Notes: generated from the sequence alone by a model not told the origin. A stretch of 64,000 nucleotides of DNA from Isoperla grammatica (GCA_945910005.1 OX246747.1:5514274-5578273); one strand, 5' to 3'. Shown: positions 19,431 to 32,212, counted from the stretch's first letter. A program made the numbers and translations.

Positions 19431-19870
19431 GACGTTGATAATTCGAGACGCAAAACCTGGCGTAACATGGCGGGGTTGAAACATGTGTGGGCAGCACGAT
19501 AATAGGTGTTAGTGTTGTTGGCTGACATGTGAGTGTTCAACTTCACAGAACTTAACTGTGCACATTGTTTTAGAGAAGCAGTGCTCTAATGGTTCTAGTC
19601 TTATCATCTACTTGATAGAATAGTCTAGAAGTACATACGGTTGGTAACGCGCAGAAGGAAGATTTAAATCTACTATACTATACTCTAATCTACTATACTA
19701 TATTTTATTTTATTGTTGTGTGGTACAGGCCTTTATGTAGAGGTAAGTACTCCCGGCATGAGTTGTTCCGAGTTCCGTGTTGAGAAGTTAAATCGGTCCG
19801 CGCTCTATCGGTGTTCTGGGTTGTTGCTAGCTGCGGCCTTGAAGACAGGTGGAGGGTTGGCATGAGGTCA
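19431..19870. other. Nothing identified except a short simple repeat (19431-19870)
   Basis: AATCTACTATACTATA-type repeats lie at about 19667-19710. The stretch may include degraded upstream Penelope sequence. No gene can be supported. Confidence 0.4.
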
Positions 19871-20395
19871 CTCTCTGTCAGTGGGTGGCGCGCTCTGCTC
19901 TCCACACCCCTCGAGTTTGCTTCTGAGGCCAGCAAGCGTTGTTGCCGTCTCTCGCCGCCTGTTGACAGACCAGATGATTACTCCGCCTTGGGTCCAGACA
20001 TTCCGCATTCCCACCTTCTCAATTGCTTCCTGTAACACTTGTCTCCTTGCAGCCATGAGGTCTTCTCTTATCACAATCCTTGTTCCTCGTAGGTATCTTT
20101 TGTTTCGGTATATCACGTCCCTCTGCCTGTAGCTCGCCAGCTTTACTATGATAGGTCTTGGGGGGCCAGTTTTATCATGGGCAGGAGGGGGACCAATTCT
20201 ATGTAATCTCGATATGTCACATTCCCGCATACCTAGCTCTAGGCCACCGTCGCCTATTCTACCATTGAGGACGAGCTGTTCAGTATCTTCCCCCCGTGTT
20301 TCCGGAATGCCGAAGATTCTCAGATTTTCGCGTCTTTGGTATTGCTCGAGATCGTCAATTCTGCGGATAAGATCCTGTTCAAGGTTATCAGGTAT
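19871..20395 (-). pseudogene. LINE ORF1 (L1/Tx1-like), RNA-binding part
   Basis: Starting near 20395: a coiled-coil end 'LEQDLIRRIDDLEQYQRREN' and 'LRIFGIPETRGEDTEQLV', then 'DISRLHRIGPPP', 'GPPRPIIVKLASYRQRDVI', 'RNKRYLRGTRIVIREDLMAA' and a C-terminal 'NVWTQGGVIIWSVN'. This is the order coiled coil, RRM, C-terminal domain of L1-type ORF1 proteins, which bind element RNA and act as chaperones. The fragment ends at a stop near 19871. Its 5' side is cut at 20395, where repeat B begins. No endonuclease or reverse transcriptase follows. Confidence 0.8.
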
Positions 20396-23300
20396 ATACA
20401 GGCTACTACACTAATTACTTCTGAACTGCTGAAATAAACTGCTGAAATGCACATGTACAATGTACATACTTACGGACTAGGTATAAATTAAAATATAAAT
20501 ATAAATAAATTCAGTATTATATGGGTCATTTTCTCAAACCTGACACATTTAGATGAACAAAATATTGGGATTAAAAATAAAAATTTTATGAAATTTTTTT
20601 GGGGGATCATAATACATAATGAAATGATACTACAGTTTTGGCAGAGCTAAAATGCTGTTTATTTATTTATAAAAGGTAATTAAATATTTTCATAGTAGGG
20701 CTAATACCACTGACATTGAAAATGGTTGCTGCGTAACACCAGTGAGTGAGTGTATTGGTAACACTACTGACAATTGCAGTTACTTCAACTGTAAATGCAT
20801 ATAACATGCATAATTTAACATAACACTCACTGATTCAGTCTTACATGGGTCATTCTCAAAAAAATTGACTCTTTGACAAATGCAATGCAGATTTAAAAAA
20901 TGTTTACCTACGATTATCAGAATAATAGGGTACAACAATTAATGTATCTCCTACCATGCTGTAAATGGGTTTGCCTATTTTTTAATATTTAGTAGTTTAA
21001 ATATGCACTTGCGTACTCAAATGTGTCTCGGGATGTCATGAGTGTTACCGTGCAATACAATACAATGACTAACTAAGGAGAACAAAAATAAAACACGTTA
21101 GTTTAATCTTTTGAATACCCTTTATTTTGTTCCATCATAAGGAACATACAATCATTATCCATTAGATATTTAATTTAAGTTATTTTATCAATTCAATACT
21201 GTCATGAGTGTTACCAGTGCTAACATTTCACTTACTTTCGAACCTTGTTAATGAGGATTGGCTTTAGATATCTGATTAAATTAAATTAAGTAGTATAGGT
21301 TAAAGTATAACTAACAATAAAAGTATAATTGGAAGTACTTCATGTTTTTAAATAGTTAAATATTTAGATAAGATGGCTGGTTAGCCTAACATTCATGACA
21401 TGAAGTAACATTCATGACGTTAAGTAACATTCATGACATAAAGTACCATTCATGGCAATAATAAGTTTAAATCTTATTCTTGTGGGCCATCGCCATTTCT
21501 TTTAAGATATTCAAAGGCTTATTTCCTTTCATACAAATTAATTTCCATCGGAAACACATACAGTTCACGCCGCTCTTTCATACGTAGTGTTGGCTCCGGC
21601 AATATTTCCAGCACTTGATCGAAAGAAATAAATGAGGGTATTTCAATGTCGTTGATTGTGAAGCATGTTCCCAAGGACTGGTGTTTGAGGTATAATACCT
21701 TGATATCACCATCCTCTTCCACACCACTTTGGCAAACTGCCACATAGCGATACTCTGTGTTGCGTGAACGCATTGCAGTAGGTAGCTCAACCAGAACGTT
21801 AGTCCCATGGCTTCCTGCCAACACCGGCGGTGTACTATCGACGCTCACATGTTGTGCAGCAAAATTTACTAGGGGCAGATCATCGTCTTCATCTGACGTG
21901 TAGATACCTTGCCCATACCTTTCCCTTACAAAGGTTATTTTTTGCACAGGCAAATGGCAGGTACAGAGCTGGCCTTCAATAGATCATTCTGTTCACAGAA
22001 ACAAGAAATGGTGCAATAACACATGCTTCCTTGTGAGAACTTACACAGTTGGTGAATCTGACGGGTACCTTTGATTGTTGCTAAATTGTTTGGAATCGTC
22101 TTAGGGATCTTTTCGATTGACTCATTGTCTACAAAAACAAATGTATTTTAGATGGGCCAGCCTCCTTAAGAGTTTCATACAAAACTCGAGCATTTGCTAT
22201 GTCATTGCCGTAGGATACTATCTTATCGGCTTGGCGTTTGACTGCACCCCCTATCCCATCTGCAGCCCCCTTGCCATGACCTGCCTCAAAGAAAGACCAG
22301 GTTGCTGCCGAAAACCCTATCTGATAAGTGAGTGTACAGAAAAGAAAGATATTTTTCTTCTGACGGTACTGGGATGAAGGCCCATAGGAGAAGAAATGCA
22401 GTACCTTAACTGCTGGTGATTTTTTCTTAATTTGATCAAATATTGGTCTCATGTGGGCCCATATGGCAGGAGGCTTTTAAAAAACCATATTCATATATAT
22501 TTTTAGACAGAAGGTAGAAATTCCATTTTTGCTTATATTGCGATGTTGGACCATCACTATAAAAATGGATTTGACTAACTTCAGGATGTTCAGTTCGAAT
22601 TAATTGGAGAACAGGCTCAAGGTGCATCCATATAGCTGGCGGTCCATGTTGCAGGTTATCTGATATGGTGCCAAAACAAATGGGTTCTTTCTTGAGTATT
22701 AACCAGTGATACGTTTGTATTTCATCCTGTACAACGAACGTGAAGTTTTCTGAAAAATCACCGCTTATTATGCATGCGTCACTTTCTAAGTTTTCTTTTT
22801 TGTCTTTCAGAAGTAATTTCGACGAAAATGGGGCGGGTCTAGGGTACCAGCCTATCTATAGTAAGCTACTTCGGTAGCCGAATGGCCAGCCCTAGCTCTG
22901 GGCTGTGTACTCGGACCCGTCTCTTCTACGAGCTGTCAATTTATTTTATAATCACTCTCTCTCCCACTCCCCCACACCCACTCGCCCACTACACTTCTCC
23001 AGTAGGCCTAACACACCGTCTGTCTTTTCGCATTGTAAGCGATGCTGTAACAGCGCCAGGGGAAAGTCTCACACCAGACATGTTTTCATTCACTGTTTTG
23101 TTGCAACCCATATTGGAAGTGGAAATTGCATCCGCTGCTGCCACATGGGTGATTCTTGGCAAAAAGGGAATATGAGGCTTTCAAATTTATTAACATTAAG
23201 TATGAATTTAAAAATTTGAAAAAAATTCTCGAATATAGCTAAGGTGTTTATCTGCTAGGTTTTCTAGTCAGCAACATAGTTTCTCAACTTAACAATGCTT

Positions 23301-23492
23301 TATTAAATATTTCAATTGTTGTGCTATCAGGATAATGACAAGGAACCAGGATAATGACTTAAAATACAGCTTGTAGTTCTCATGTGAGCATATATTATGT
23401 ATTTAAATAATTGAGAGTACAGTGGTTATTGACTTGGAAGTGAATTTAAGTGGTTATTTGAATTTATACAAATCCAAAGTTATTTTTATTCA
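20395..23492. repeat. Long repeat copy B (matches copy C at 41815-44992)
   Basis: Both copies begin with TATATACAG followed by CTACT and end with AGTTATTTTTATTCAG, after which the flanks differ. They are nearly identical over 3.1 kb, including non-coding parts with tandem CATTCATGAC units (about 21390-21450). Copy B lacks a 45-bp in-frame segment present in C at about 43259-43305, and copy C lacks a few small blocks. No clear terminal inverted repeats or target duplication were found. Confidence 0.9.
21519..22800 (-). pseudogene. DFSEN/HGKG-family transposase-like gene, copy B
   Basis: In coding order: 'SDACIISGDFSENFTFVVQD' (about 22790), 'YHWLILKKEPICF', 'HGPPAIWMHLEPVL', 'HFYSDGPTSQYKQKWNF' (22560), then a shift into a second, divergent version of that same block ('IWAHMRPIFDQI', 'HFFSYGPSSQYRQKK'), then 'WSFFEAGHGKGAADGIGG', 'AVKRQADKIVSYGNDIANA', a cysteine-bearing 'CYCTISCFCEQND', and a C-terminal domain 'YRYVAVCQSGVEEDGDIKV' to 'MEINLYERK' at 21519. 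Only two or three frame changes occur. In the second version the aspartate of SDGP is tyrosine. I infer a DDE-like transposase; the family is not characterised to my knowledge. Confidence 0.6.
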
Positions 23493-24288
23493 GATTATTC
23501 CAACCAAGTATAATAGGATAGTGGTCTGTTAAGCATGATTCAAGAATTGCTGTTATATTGTTATCATATTTTGATTTAATAAAAATGTGGTCTATGCAGG
23601 AACTCACTTTAGGGGTCACTCTGGTTGGTTTGCTTATGCCTGGCAGGAAGCCATTCATGTACATGTAATTAAGGTATTCCGTCGCTATTGTTTCATTAGG
23701 CCTCCATAGATTTCCTTCAATATTAATATTTGTATCTCCTACGATGACGTTATATTTACTTTTCATTTTATTGGCTTCTATACCGATTTCTTAAAAAAAA
23801 TTGGTTGGCATTTCCTGAGGGAGATCTGTACACTGTTAGGATTAGGATTGAGCAGTTGCCGCCTTTGTTGTTAGTTGAAGTAAAGCGTTATTGGCAGATG
23901 TTATTCCATTAAGGTGGTTTACAGTATACGCGTCAAATGTACATGTCCTGATCAGTAATGTGATTCCGTCATGAGTCGATAGTTTAGGTAGTAGATGAAA
24001 AGTTTCGTAGCCACTTATTTGGTATTTAGATGTATCATGCTGCAGTTGAGTTTCTGTTAGGATGATCACGTCAAAGTTGATGGCGCATGCCTGCATTAGT
24101 ACTATCATTTCGTCAAAATGTTTGTTTATTCCTCTTATGTTAATGTGCAGTAGTTTTGGTTCTTTATTATTCTCAAATAGTTGCTGTATCCCTAAAGTGT
24201 CTTTGCATATTATGTCTAATGTGCTGCTAACTGCTAGTGGTGGGTCAACATCATTGTAGTCTAGATTTACATCATCTATTGGGTTCAT
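23493..24288 (-). pseudogene. LINE ORF2 endonuclease domain
   Basis: From 24288: 'PKLLHINIRGINKHFDEMIV', 'FDVIILTETQLQHD' (catalytic E), 'YRSPSGNANQFF' after a frame change, then 'NVIVGDTNINIEGN' (D and N of the third block), 'SKPTRVTPKVSSCIDHIFIK' and 'TDHYPIILGWN' (D-H block). It is an apurinic-type endonuclease of the CR1/Crack-like LINEs in this window (compare 48676 and 59005). Repeat B begins directly after 'TDHYPIILGWN', so no reverse transcriptase remains. One frameshift lies near 23800. Confidence 0.8.
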
Positions 24289-25738
24289 ACTTATATCTAA
24301 ACTAATCTAGTTCTTTAATATGAAGGATAATATAATAGAATATATAAAATATTGTTGTGAAGAGACAGAATAGGAACTTACGTAATGTGATTAGTAGTCA
24401 TACTAGGGTGTGCAATTTACAATCAATACGGTAATTAGTCTAAATTATAATCAATATAAAATAAGATAAAGTAAAATTCTTAGATATAAGTAAACGGTGA
24501 CTTTGGAGCCGTCCTAGCAACGAAGCACTCAATAAATTCAAAGTTGTTCTGAATCGGCCTTGTTGATTCTGGCATTTGTCCGCAGGTGTTCGCACTGTCC
24601 AATCACTGATTCATATGTTTCGTATTTGAAATATCGATCTTTGATTGGTTATCGCTCACTCGTCGATGGTGTTCGAAGCCTACAGGGTTGGTTCAGTCAC
24701 TTTCAATTAAAGTCCCCCACTGCAAATCAGTTTAGTTACTGAGTGGGTAGACTCTAAATGTGAATTTATTTTTTTTATTTATTTAAATCCTAAAATTCTT
24801 AAAATTATTCAGTCCAAATAACTATAAAATCTATATCTAAATCAAATAAACTAAATCTCAAATAAATGTTCTAGCAACACTATTAATACTAGAATCCCGC
24901 CTGGTCCACATTCCTTTGTCAAGGTGTGTTGTCTACTGTTTACTCTCGTCAGACGTCAGCTGGACACATGGACCTCCTGCGCCTAACTTGTGTCACCTTA
25001 TGCGGGCGCAGTGTCTCCACATGAAAAATTTAAAAATCGCTTACTTAACTGCAAAAAATCACTTTTTAAGAGCTCACTAAAGATTATCACTATAAAACTG
25101 GCAAAATCACTAACATTGATGATTACACTTTGAAACTCAGATTATACATCATACATCAATTAATTTAATAATTAATAATGTAACTCCACACAGTGTCTCT
25201 GTGTAGCAGTTGGTACTACCCAACACTACACTTTCCAACCGAGTTCCGAGTGCAGGCGCTAGGCCGTGCAAGCAAACAAGTTGTCTGAGTAATGAAGAGC
25301 CTTTGCGCTCTACCTACCGGACAATCAGTGTACTTGGCCCGCCTTGATAGAGGGAGGAGTCTTCAATATTTGTACCCCCCGCCCACTTTTTCTACAATAC
25401 ATCTACTGCTGATTCTGTTGATAGACTTTTGACACACAAGTATTCTAATTATGATTTATAATTATGAGACACAAATATAGGAAGGATAAAAAGGAAATAA
25501 TAGAATAGTAAATAATAAAGATGTTTGCTTAATTGTAAAGAGAAATCATTATTTATTTTTTTAAGTTTTACATCTTTGGTTGGGTAGACCTAATCAATTT
25601 GCAAAGTATATTTTTAATCATTAATTTTGTTGCTGTAGTAGTAAGAACAAATATGACACAGAAAAACAAACATCATTGAAACTGTAAACATTATTTATCA
25701 ACACTGCATGCAGCTATCACCTGTTGTAAAGTAGAAAA
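24289..25738. other. No recognisable gene (24289-25738)
   Basis: AT-rich DNA with a GC-richer island at about 24890-25030 and 25195-25390. Neither has a long open frame, RNA gene or terminal repeats that I can see. The last ~300 bases probably are the 3' untranslated part of the neighbouring hAT element. Confidence 0.4.
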
Positions 25739-27660
25739 CTACTCTCTGCGGGCATGAGTTGCAGTTGCTGCCCTTTCTCGAAGTTCTTTCGAAATTGGCA
25801 AAGTGACACTGGAGCAATATTTTAAACTTTCCTTTGTATGCAGTATTGCTTGCATTTGTTGCGTTTCAAGCCTGTTCCTAGTTTTAGTTTTGTTGAGAGT
25901 TACTGTTGAAAAGATACGCTCTGCAGCTGCGGATGAATGGGGAAGTGCAAACATAGCTTTTATGAAGACAGTCAGCTTTGGAAACATCAGATCCCCAACA
26001 GGATTTTTGGCTTCAAAAACCTTGTTCCACAATATCTCTATTTTGGCACTTGCAGCCAGAGTTGCGTAAGTTACTTTTAAAAAGGAACTTTTAAAAAGTT
26101 AAGTTACTTGCCTTTAAAAGTAACTTTTAAACGTTAAAAGTTCCTTGTTGGAAAAAGAAACTAAAAGTTACTTTGAAAATTAAAAGTTACTTTAAAAGTT
26201 ACTTTTAGGAAATTTTGATTGTAAGTGGCAGTTTAAAAAAATTACAAAATACCACTTCTTACCTGAAAAGATTTATTGAAACATCGTCAGACGTACGGTC
26301 TCGTATAATGGCGTACAAAGCATTTACTAACCTACTTTACTTAGTAAAATATGAATCTTAATATTGAATATTGATATATACCCAAAGCAGTGTTGCTCAC
26401 ACAAAGAAATAACATCTACTTATGTTTATTGGTTGTCACTCAGTTCCCATTCAACCTATTTAGCCGGCTGCTGCTGGAATGGTTTCCAAAGGATACAGTT
26501 ATGTATGAATTCTAGGAATGGGGGGGGGGTGGGGGGTCGAAGATTTTTGACCTGAAACAGCCGCAATACGAGTGTTTTGCTGTTGGTACATTTAAAAAAC
26601 CATAGGCTGTTTCAAAAGTAACTTTTCATTTTTTTTAAAAGTTCCTTATCAATAGTAACTTTCAACGTTAAAAGTTACTGTCGAGGAAAAAGTAACTGGT
26701 TAGCCTAAAAGTTACCGAAAAAGTAACGCGTTACAAGTAACGCGTTACTTTCAAAAAGTTACTACTCAACTGTGCTTGCAGCCTCTTTATCATATTGCAA
26801 TTCCACATTTGGGATGAGTCTCCATTCTAAATCCAGAGATTCCAAATCATCTTCTTCAACAATATTCGGAAAGTGTGCAGCAAGAGGAACTATACTTGGA
26901 ACATTACCCAAAGTGGCAACACTAGGTGAAAGCATAGATAACTTTATGAGAACAGGGTCGTTCAAGTTGATACGTTGTAAAACCTGGCAACAAAATTCGA
27001 CATAAAATGCCAAACACTTGAGCCGCAAGTTTCTTACCTGATCAGTGCTCAGCATATTTTGTTCGATAAGGCCTGCTACTCTGCCACCCACGTAAATTTG
27101 ATTTTCTCTCATGTAGTTTTGTGGATCTTTTGGATTAATTAGATACACATCTGTTTTGTCTACATACTCAGGCTTCATAAAAAACTTGAAAATAGTTTTC
27201 AACATGCCACCGATGTTAGAAACTAAAGAGTGCATTCTGTAGCTGGCCGACTGGTATTCGAGGTTTAATGAAACAACCATGGGAAGAAAAAAAATTAGAA
27301 ATGCAAAGAAAGCTTTTGGTTCCATCTTTTCTAGCCCGTTAAGGATTGCTGTTGCAGCGAAGTTCTTGTCTTCTACAGAACACAATCTAAAGTACAGAAT
27401 CAAAATTGGCCACTGCTCGTTGATTCTTTTTATGACTTCATGCAGGGACAACCAACGTGTCTGACTTAAACGCAACAGCCGGTGCGGTTTCATTTCATAC
27501 AGTGTTTGAATCTGTCTGAATTCTCTAATTCTCTTTGGGCTATGTTGTATGAAGTTGTAGATATCTCTACACAAGTCTTCAACGTAACATGGAAGTTTTC
27601 TCGAAGCTTCCGAGGCACAAAGGTGGAAACTGTGACACAAACATCTTGACACATGCAGGT
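25739..27660 (-). pseudogene. hAT transposase gene split by a hAT MITE
   Basis: The part 27660-26775 encodes 'RCLCHSFHLCASEASRKLP', 'LLRLSQTRWLSLHEVI' and 'NPKDPQNYMRENQIYVGG'. The part 26056-25739 encodes 'IEILWNKVFEAKNPVG', 'FALPHSSAAAERIFSTV' and 'LNKTKTRNRLETQQMQ', the dimerisation domain with the catalytic glutamate. Taking out 26057-26774 with one CTTGCAGC joins '...DKEAAS' to 'AKIEIL' in frame. The N-terminal BED finger and first two aspartates are missing because a hAT element and LTR/gag sequence adjoin at 27660. The protein is of the same ZBED-type group as the transposase at 35896-38224, but diverged. Confidence 0.9.
26057..26774. mobile_element. hAT MITE, 718 bp, rich in AAGTTACTTTT motifs
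   Basis: The 8-bp duplication CTTGCAGC is exact (26049-26056, 26775-26782). Ends are CAGAGTTGCGTA and the reverse complement of CACAGTTGAGTA. Many short direct and inverted copies of AAAGTTACTTTT and GTAACGCGTTAC fill the interior near both ends. There is no coding capacity. A 10-G run with one T lies at about 26520-26533. Confidence 0.93.
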
Positions 27661-28079
27661 ATTTATTTCAGGCGCGGACTGGCTTCAAAAAGCCCGGGGT
27701 GCTGACTTGTCAGAAAGGCCCGTGTAAGCCATTTCCCAACTCAGGCGAAGCCCGCGCCGCGGCTACCGGAGGCAACCATGCGGAGCGATTTTTTGCAATT
27801 TTAAGTTTTGTAGATAGCGTTTTACACATATCTGCACACAGTTAAATGTTTACATTGAATATCTGTTTGCAGCAGATATTTATGTTTTAGGATGCTTTTT
27901 TAATATATGGGTATGTGGAGATATCAAATCAGTAATAGATCAGGTACTGGTAGAATGGAATTGAAACTAACATTATTTATTGTATACACACATGTGCACA
28001 TTTACACCCAAATTTACAGATGTTCACATTTACACACACACATTAACACATGTTCACATTACACATTTACACATTCACA

Positions 28080-28200
<121 letters not shown>

Positions 28201-28247
28201 TTTTTATACATATGATATGAACACATCTGCTAAAAAAGTTACAAATT

Positions 28248-31200
28248 TACGACAGTGTTAAATTAAAAGATTTCGTGACAACAACGATGAACTTTGTCCT
28301 AGTTTGTCGATGATCGCGTTTGTGTCTGGGATTTTGTCTGACTCAATACTGATTAGTAGAAGTGATTCTAGCAGATCCTGACTCATCGTGGATCATAGTC
28401 TTGTCTTGATGATTTTCAGTTTTGAAAATGAGCGTTCACAATTCACTTGAGTGCATGCCATAGTTAGGAGAAACTTGTAAGTGTGGTAAATTGTCGAAAA
28501 TGCACTTGAGTGAAAATTGTATTTGTACAATATACGAAATGCACAAGGAATGCAGTATTTACAATCTGAAACAATAATGAAAATAATTGTTTCTTACTAA
28601 AACTAGAACATATTATATACTCATTCTCCATCATTGAAATAAATATTACATACCTTGTTGTTGTTCCTGGGTGAGGCCTAAATTAACATTTGTATCATTC
28701 TCGCTGTTATCATCTTCACAATCATCGTCAAGAAAAATACTAATAGGATTTTTTTCAACTTCCGATCTTTCCTTGAACTCGGCGTGTAGAGCCAATGATA
28801 GGCTGTCATATGAAGAAGCAAACTCTTTGAGCTCTCGAACTAGCTGCTCATGATCTACCTTTGCTAATGATGCTATGCGTTTCAGTGCGTCAACAGCGTT
28901 TTTATCCTGGAGAGACAGTGCACCAGATCTAACATCTTGGAACCGCCGCGGGTCTATGTACGCAAAAGATTTCATCAGATCTTCGTTGTCTTCGAACCTT
29001 CTTTTAAGAGACGATTGTATCTGGTCCATTGTAGCGACGAAAGTATCCACTCGATACCGTGTTTTTGTGTCCAAGTCAACTGACTCATCACGCGCAACCT
29101 CACCGGGCATTAGCTTCTTTGATCGTTTTCTTTTTTCAGCTAGGGTGGAGGTAATTACGACATTTTCAAGATCCTCAGTTTTCAACATCATCGCATTTAC
29201 GAACTCCTCAGCTTCTTTGAAAATGTCATCAAATTTGCCCGACAACAAATGTATACTTTCACGCAGGGCGACTACTTGGTTCCATGCCGCGATGTAATCT
29301 AACCCTTTAGTTTGGAAATACTTTGAAACGGGCGTTGAAGCTTCAAAAATGTGTAAAAAGATAAAGCTGGTCAAGATAGTGTCAAAGCTGGTCCACTTTC
29401 CAAGATAATTTCGAGCTTCCGTCGCCGTGGCGGGGTCCACTGCTTCGTGGTAGCCCAGTGTGTGTAACGCTTCAACTAAATGGACATAACGAGTACGCTC
29501 TTCATTTGGTGTGGATGTTGTTTCAAAAATACCTTCAAGAGCAGTATGTTTGCTATTCCATCGTGTGGCTCCCAGTTTTTGTAAGCGTCGTTGCTTCTCA
29601 TGGGCATCAGAGTTGCTTACGATGCGTTTCCACAAATCAGTTCGTTTATACGAATAGGAAAAAAATACAGCGGTTTTTTGAATCAAGTCAAAAAGATCTT
29701 GAGCCGAGATTACGCACATGGTCGTGTCTCCAATAACTAAGTTTAGTACGTGTGCGTGGCAATGAGTGAATACCGAATTAGGTGCATCTCGTTTTAGAAT
29801 GCTTTGAAGACCCTTGTATGCCCCCTTCATATTAGCTGTTCCGTCAAACGAGTCGCTGACTAAATTTTTAAGATCTATGCCTAAGTGACCGAGTTCCGCT
29901 TTTAACAGGTTGTATTGCGCCTCGCCTGTACTCGAATGTTGAGCAAGCATTTTGATTAACCTCTCGTTAACTTCTCCATTCAGAACGTATCTCACGCACA
30001 CACTTAGTTGGTCAGTAACGGAGACATCTTGGGTGCTGTCGACTTCCAACGAAAATTCCTTTGCTAAAATTACATCTTTTGCAACCGATGCGGATATTTC
30101 TTTACCAACAATTTTGATGATATTATTGACTGTGGTTTTTGAAAGAAAAGTCAATAGGTTTCCCCTACCCGCTTTTGTACAAACTGATTTTGTTTTCTCT
30201 CTCTTGTTTAGCATTATCTGGCTTTTGAAAATGGATTGTTGAACGTGGGCCTTCAAAATTGGGTCGTACTTAGCTACCAATTTCACAAGTTCCAAGAAAT
30301 TACCTTGGTTCCTGCAGCCTGCAGGTTCCTCCATTTTTATGTGATGTGCCGCTTCGAATCTATATGCTCGAAATGCCATGTTTTGCTTAGCCAGCGTCAA
30401 AATGATGTCGATAATTCTAGATAACACCAACCGATTCTTTTCCACTTCTTGTAGTCGTTTACTTTTCAGTAAAACATCTAAAGACTTGTGTTTGTCCACT
30501 CGTAAATATGCGTCGACAGCGCACCGATGCGAGTCAGAGATTTCGTGTTTATTTACTTTGTTGTAAATACTTTTCACGTCAACTTTTACGCCCGAAACAA
30601 ATGCACTGTCTCGTTGTTCACCAAATGCCATGCAAACAGAACAATATATTGACCGATTGTGATGTGCATATGAAAGCCATTTACGTTGGACTGGATCGCT
30701 CCCAGTAATATCCCTGAAGTAAATCTTAGTGGAATTGAACGGCAGATTGCATGCAATGGGTGGTGGTTGTATTGGATGATTTTCCAAAAAAAACAGCTTC
30801 ACTCCTAGCGGGTCTGCCATATTGGGGGATATGAAATTCCCAACAGTATGTAGGCCTAATGAGCTTGGTTGATCGTGAGCTAGCTCCGCAGCCAAGTCAT
30901 CACAGGTACCTTCATCTTCATCTCTATCTGTGTCAGTGTCATCTTGAGCATCAGGCTGCTCAGGTAAATTCAAACCTGATTCGGAGTCGGATTCAGATGA
31001 TGCATTTGTGATCATATCGTTATCAGTATCGTGATAATGAGATGGTGTTGCATTGCAAGCGTCATCTTCAACGCCAGCACTAAATGAATGATGACCACTC
31101 GATGATGATGGTAGAGTATTCGGTGTATTAACTTCCTCGTCAGGAATTGCAACAGCAAAGGAATTAAAATTAAGTTTAGTTTGGCCCTTGTCCATAGCCG

Positions 31201-31315
31201 CAGTTTTCAATTGATTTTGTAATCTTATCTTTAATTTTTCTGAGCCTGACTTGTGCTTGTACTTGGACACCTGCTTGTTTTTCATTTTTGGCATATTTCC
31301 GTCTGAAGTCTGCAA
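28248..31315 (-). CDS. hAT transposase (TTF finger/DUF4371 type), two exons, one internal stop
   Basis: Exon 1 (31315-28654) is open for about 887 codons: a basic start 'KQVSKYKHKSGSEKLKIR', an acidic region, a TTF-type zinc finger ('RKWLSYAHHNRSIYCSVC' to 'HRCAVDAYL'), the first catalytic aspartate in 'FSLEVDSTQDVSVTDQLS', and the second in 'SDSFDGTANMKGAYKG' with 'CHAHVLNLVIGD'. A GTATGT donor and TTTCAG acceptor bound an 88-bp intron (28566-28653). Exon 2 (28565-28248) gives 'YKFLLTMACTQVNCERSFSK' with the third acid, and the dimerisation domain. A TGA at 28393-28395 interrupts 'IKTRL*STMSQ' where arginine is usual, consistent with a CGA to TGA change. Without that stop the gene would be complete. 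The element around it has intact ends. Confidence 0.9.
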
Positions 31316-32070
31316 TGCGGAAGGCCGATATTATTGCTAGATGAGCGCATAGCCTATCCCACTAAACCATCTAACTTGAAACTTTAAATTATTTAAATAA
31401 CAGTATATCATTTCATCCAACCGATAACAAATGTCAATACATAATAAAACATTATACATCTTACCTTGGGCAAACTGTTAAAGTTAGGTCAGGTGAGTGG
31501 TGAGTCAGTCGTCACACAATAACTATATTACACCCTCTACAGGTGTACCACAAATCACAATATCTTCACTCCTAATTTGTTTTTAAACTTCCAATTATCA
31601 TTGCCTTGCCTCAATGGTCTGTATAAGCGTCAACTGTAACCTGTAATGACACGCCGCGGCCGAGAGACCGTACTGCTACACGCACTGAGTCACTGACTAC
31701 CCCCCCCCCCCCCCGACCCCTCCAACCCCTCTTTCTTCTAGTAGTGCGGGTGTGGCAAGTCAAAGCTACACATGTTAGTCGCTGGTTGCTACCGAAAATT
31801 GAAAACTGAGAACCCTGAACAAGAACAATCGTTTTCTTTTGAAGAGCCGCCTAAGGCACCCCGTGAGTCATGGTTAATATTATCGAATGTCTTTTGTTCG
31901 GCAACTCTTTTTCGCGGTAACGTAAATCGTAAACAAATACGAATTCATATAGATTTTGTCTGAAACTGAAAGTGTAGTGTGTGTAAATGTTCCACAGGGG
32001 CCCGGAATGACAAAAGCCCGGGGTGCGATCGCACCCCGGCACCCCGGGCCAGTCCGCGCCTGATTTATTT

Positions 32071-32212
32071 AGCTCCTTAAGCCTAGCCTGAACACCAGTT
32101 TGCCTTTGCTGTCGGCATATATCTCAAACCGTTGCAGCCACCTTTGCCAGCGTTGCCCAACCGACGCGCTATCGGTGTCGATAATGAAGATATCCTTGGG
32201 GTGATCTGACAT
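32071..32212 (-). pseudogene. gag start of an LTR retrotransposon
   Basis: An ATG at 32212 begins 'MSDHPKDIFIIDTDSASVGQ' and continues 'RWQRWLQRFEIYADSKG', resembling the N-terminal capsid region of Ty3/gypsy gag proteins. The frame is cut after about 45 codons at the hAT element insertion. It lies about 100 bases downstream of the primer-binding site of the LTR at 32337-33445, the expected spacing. The rest of the internal region is missing. Confidence 0.55.

Noticed and set aside
19667..19710. Terminal repeats of an element
   Set aside because: Only a short ACTATACT simple repeat; no partner in inverted orientation was found.
20395..23492. Repeats B and C as the two LTRs of one giant element
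   Set aside because: They contain coding blocks of a transposase-like gene, do not begin TG or end CA, and the 18 kb between them is a patchwork of independent insertions with their own duplications.
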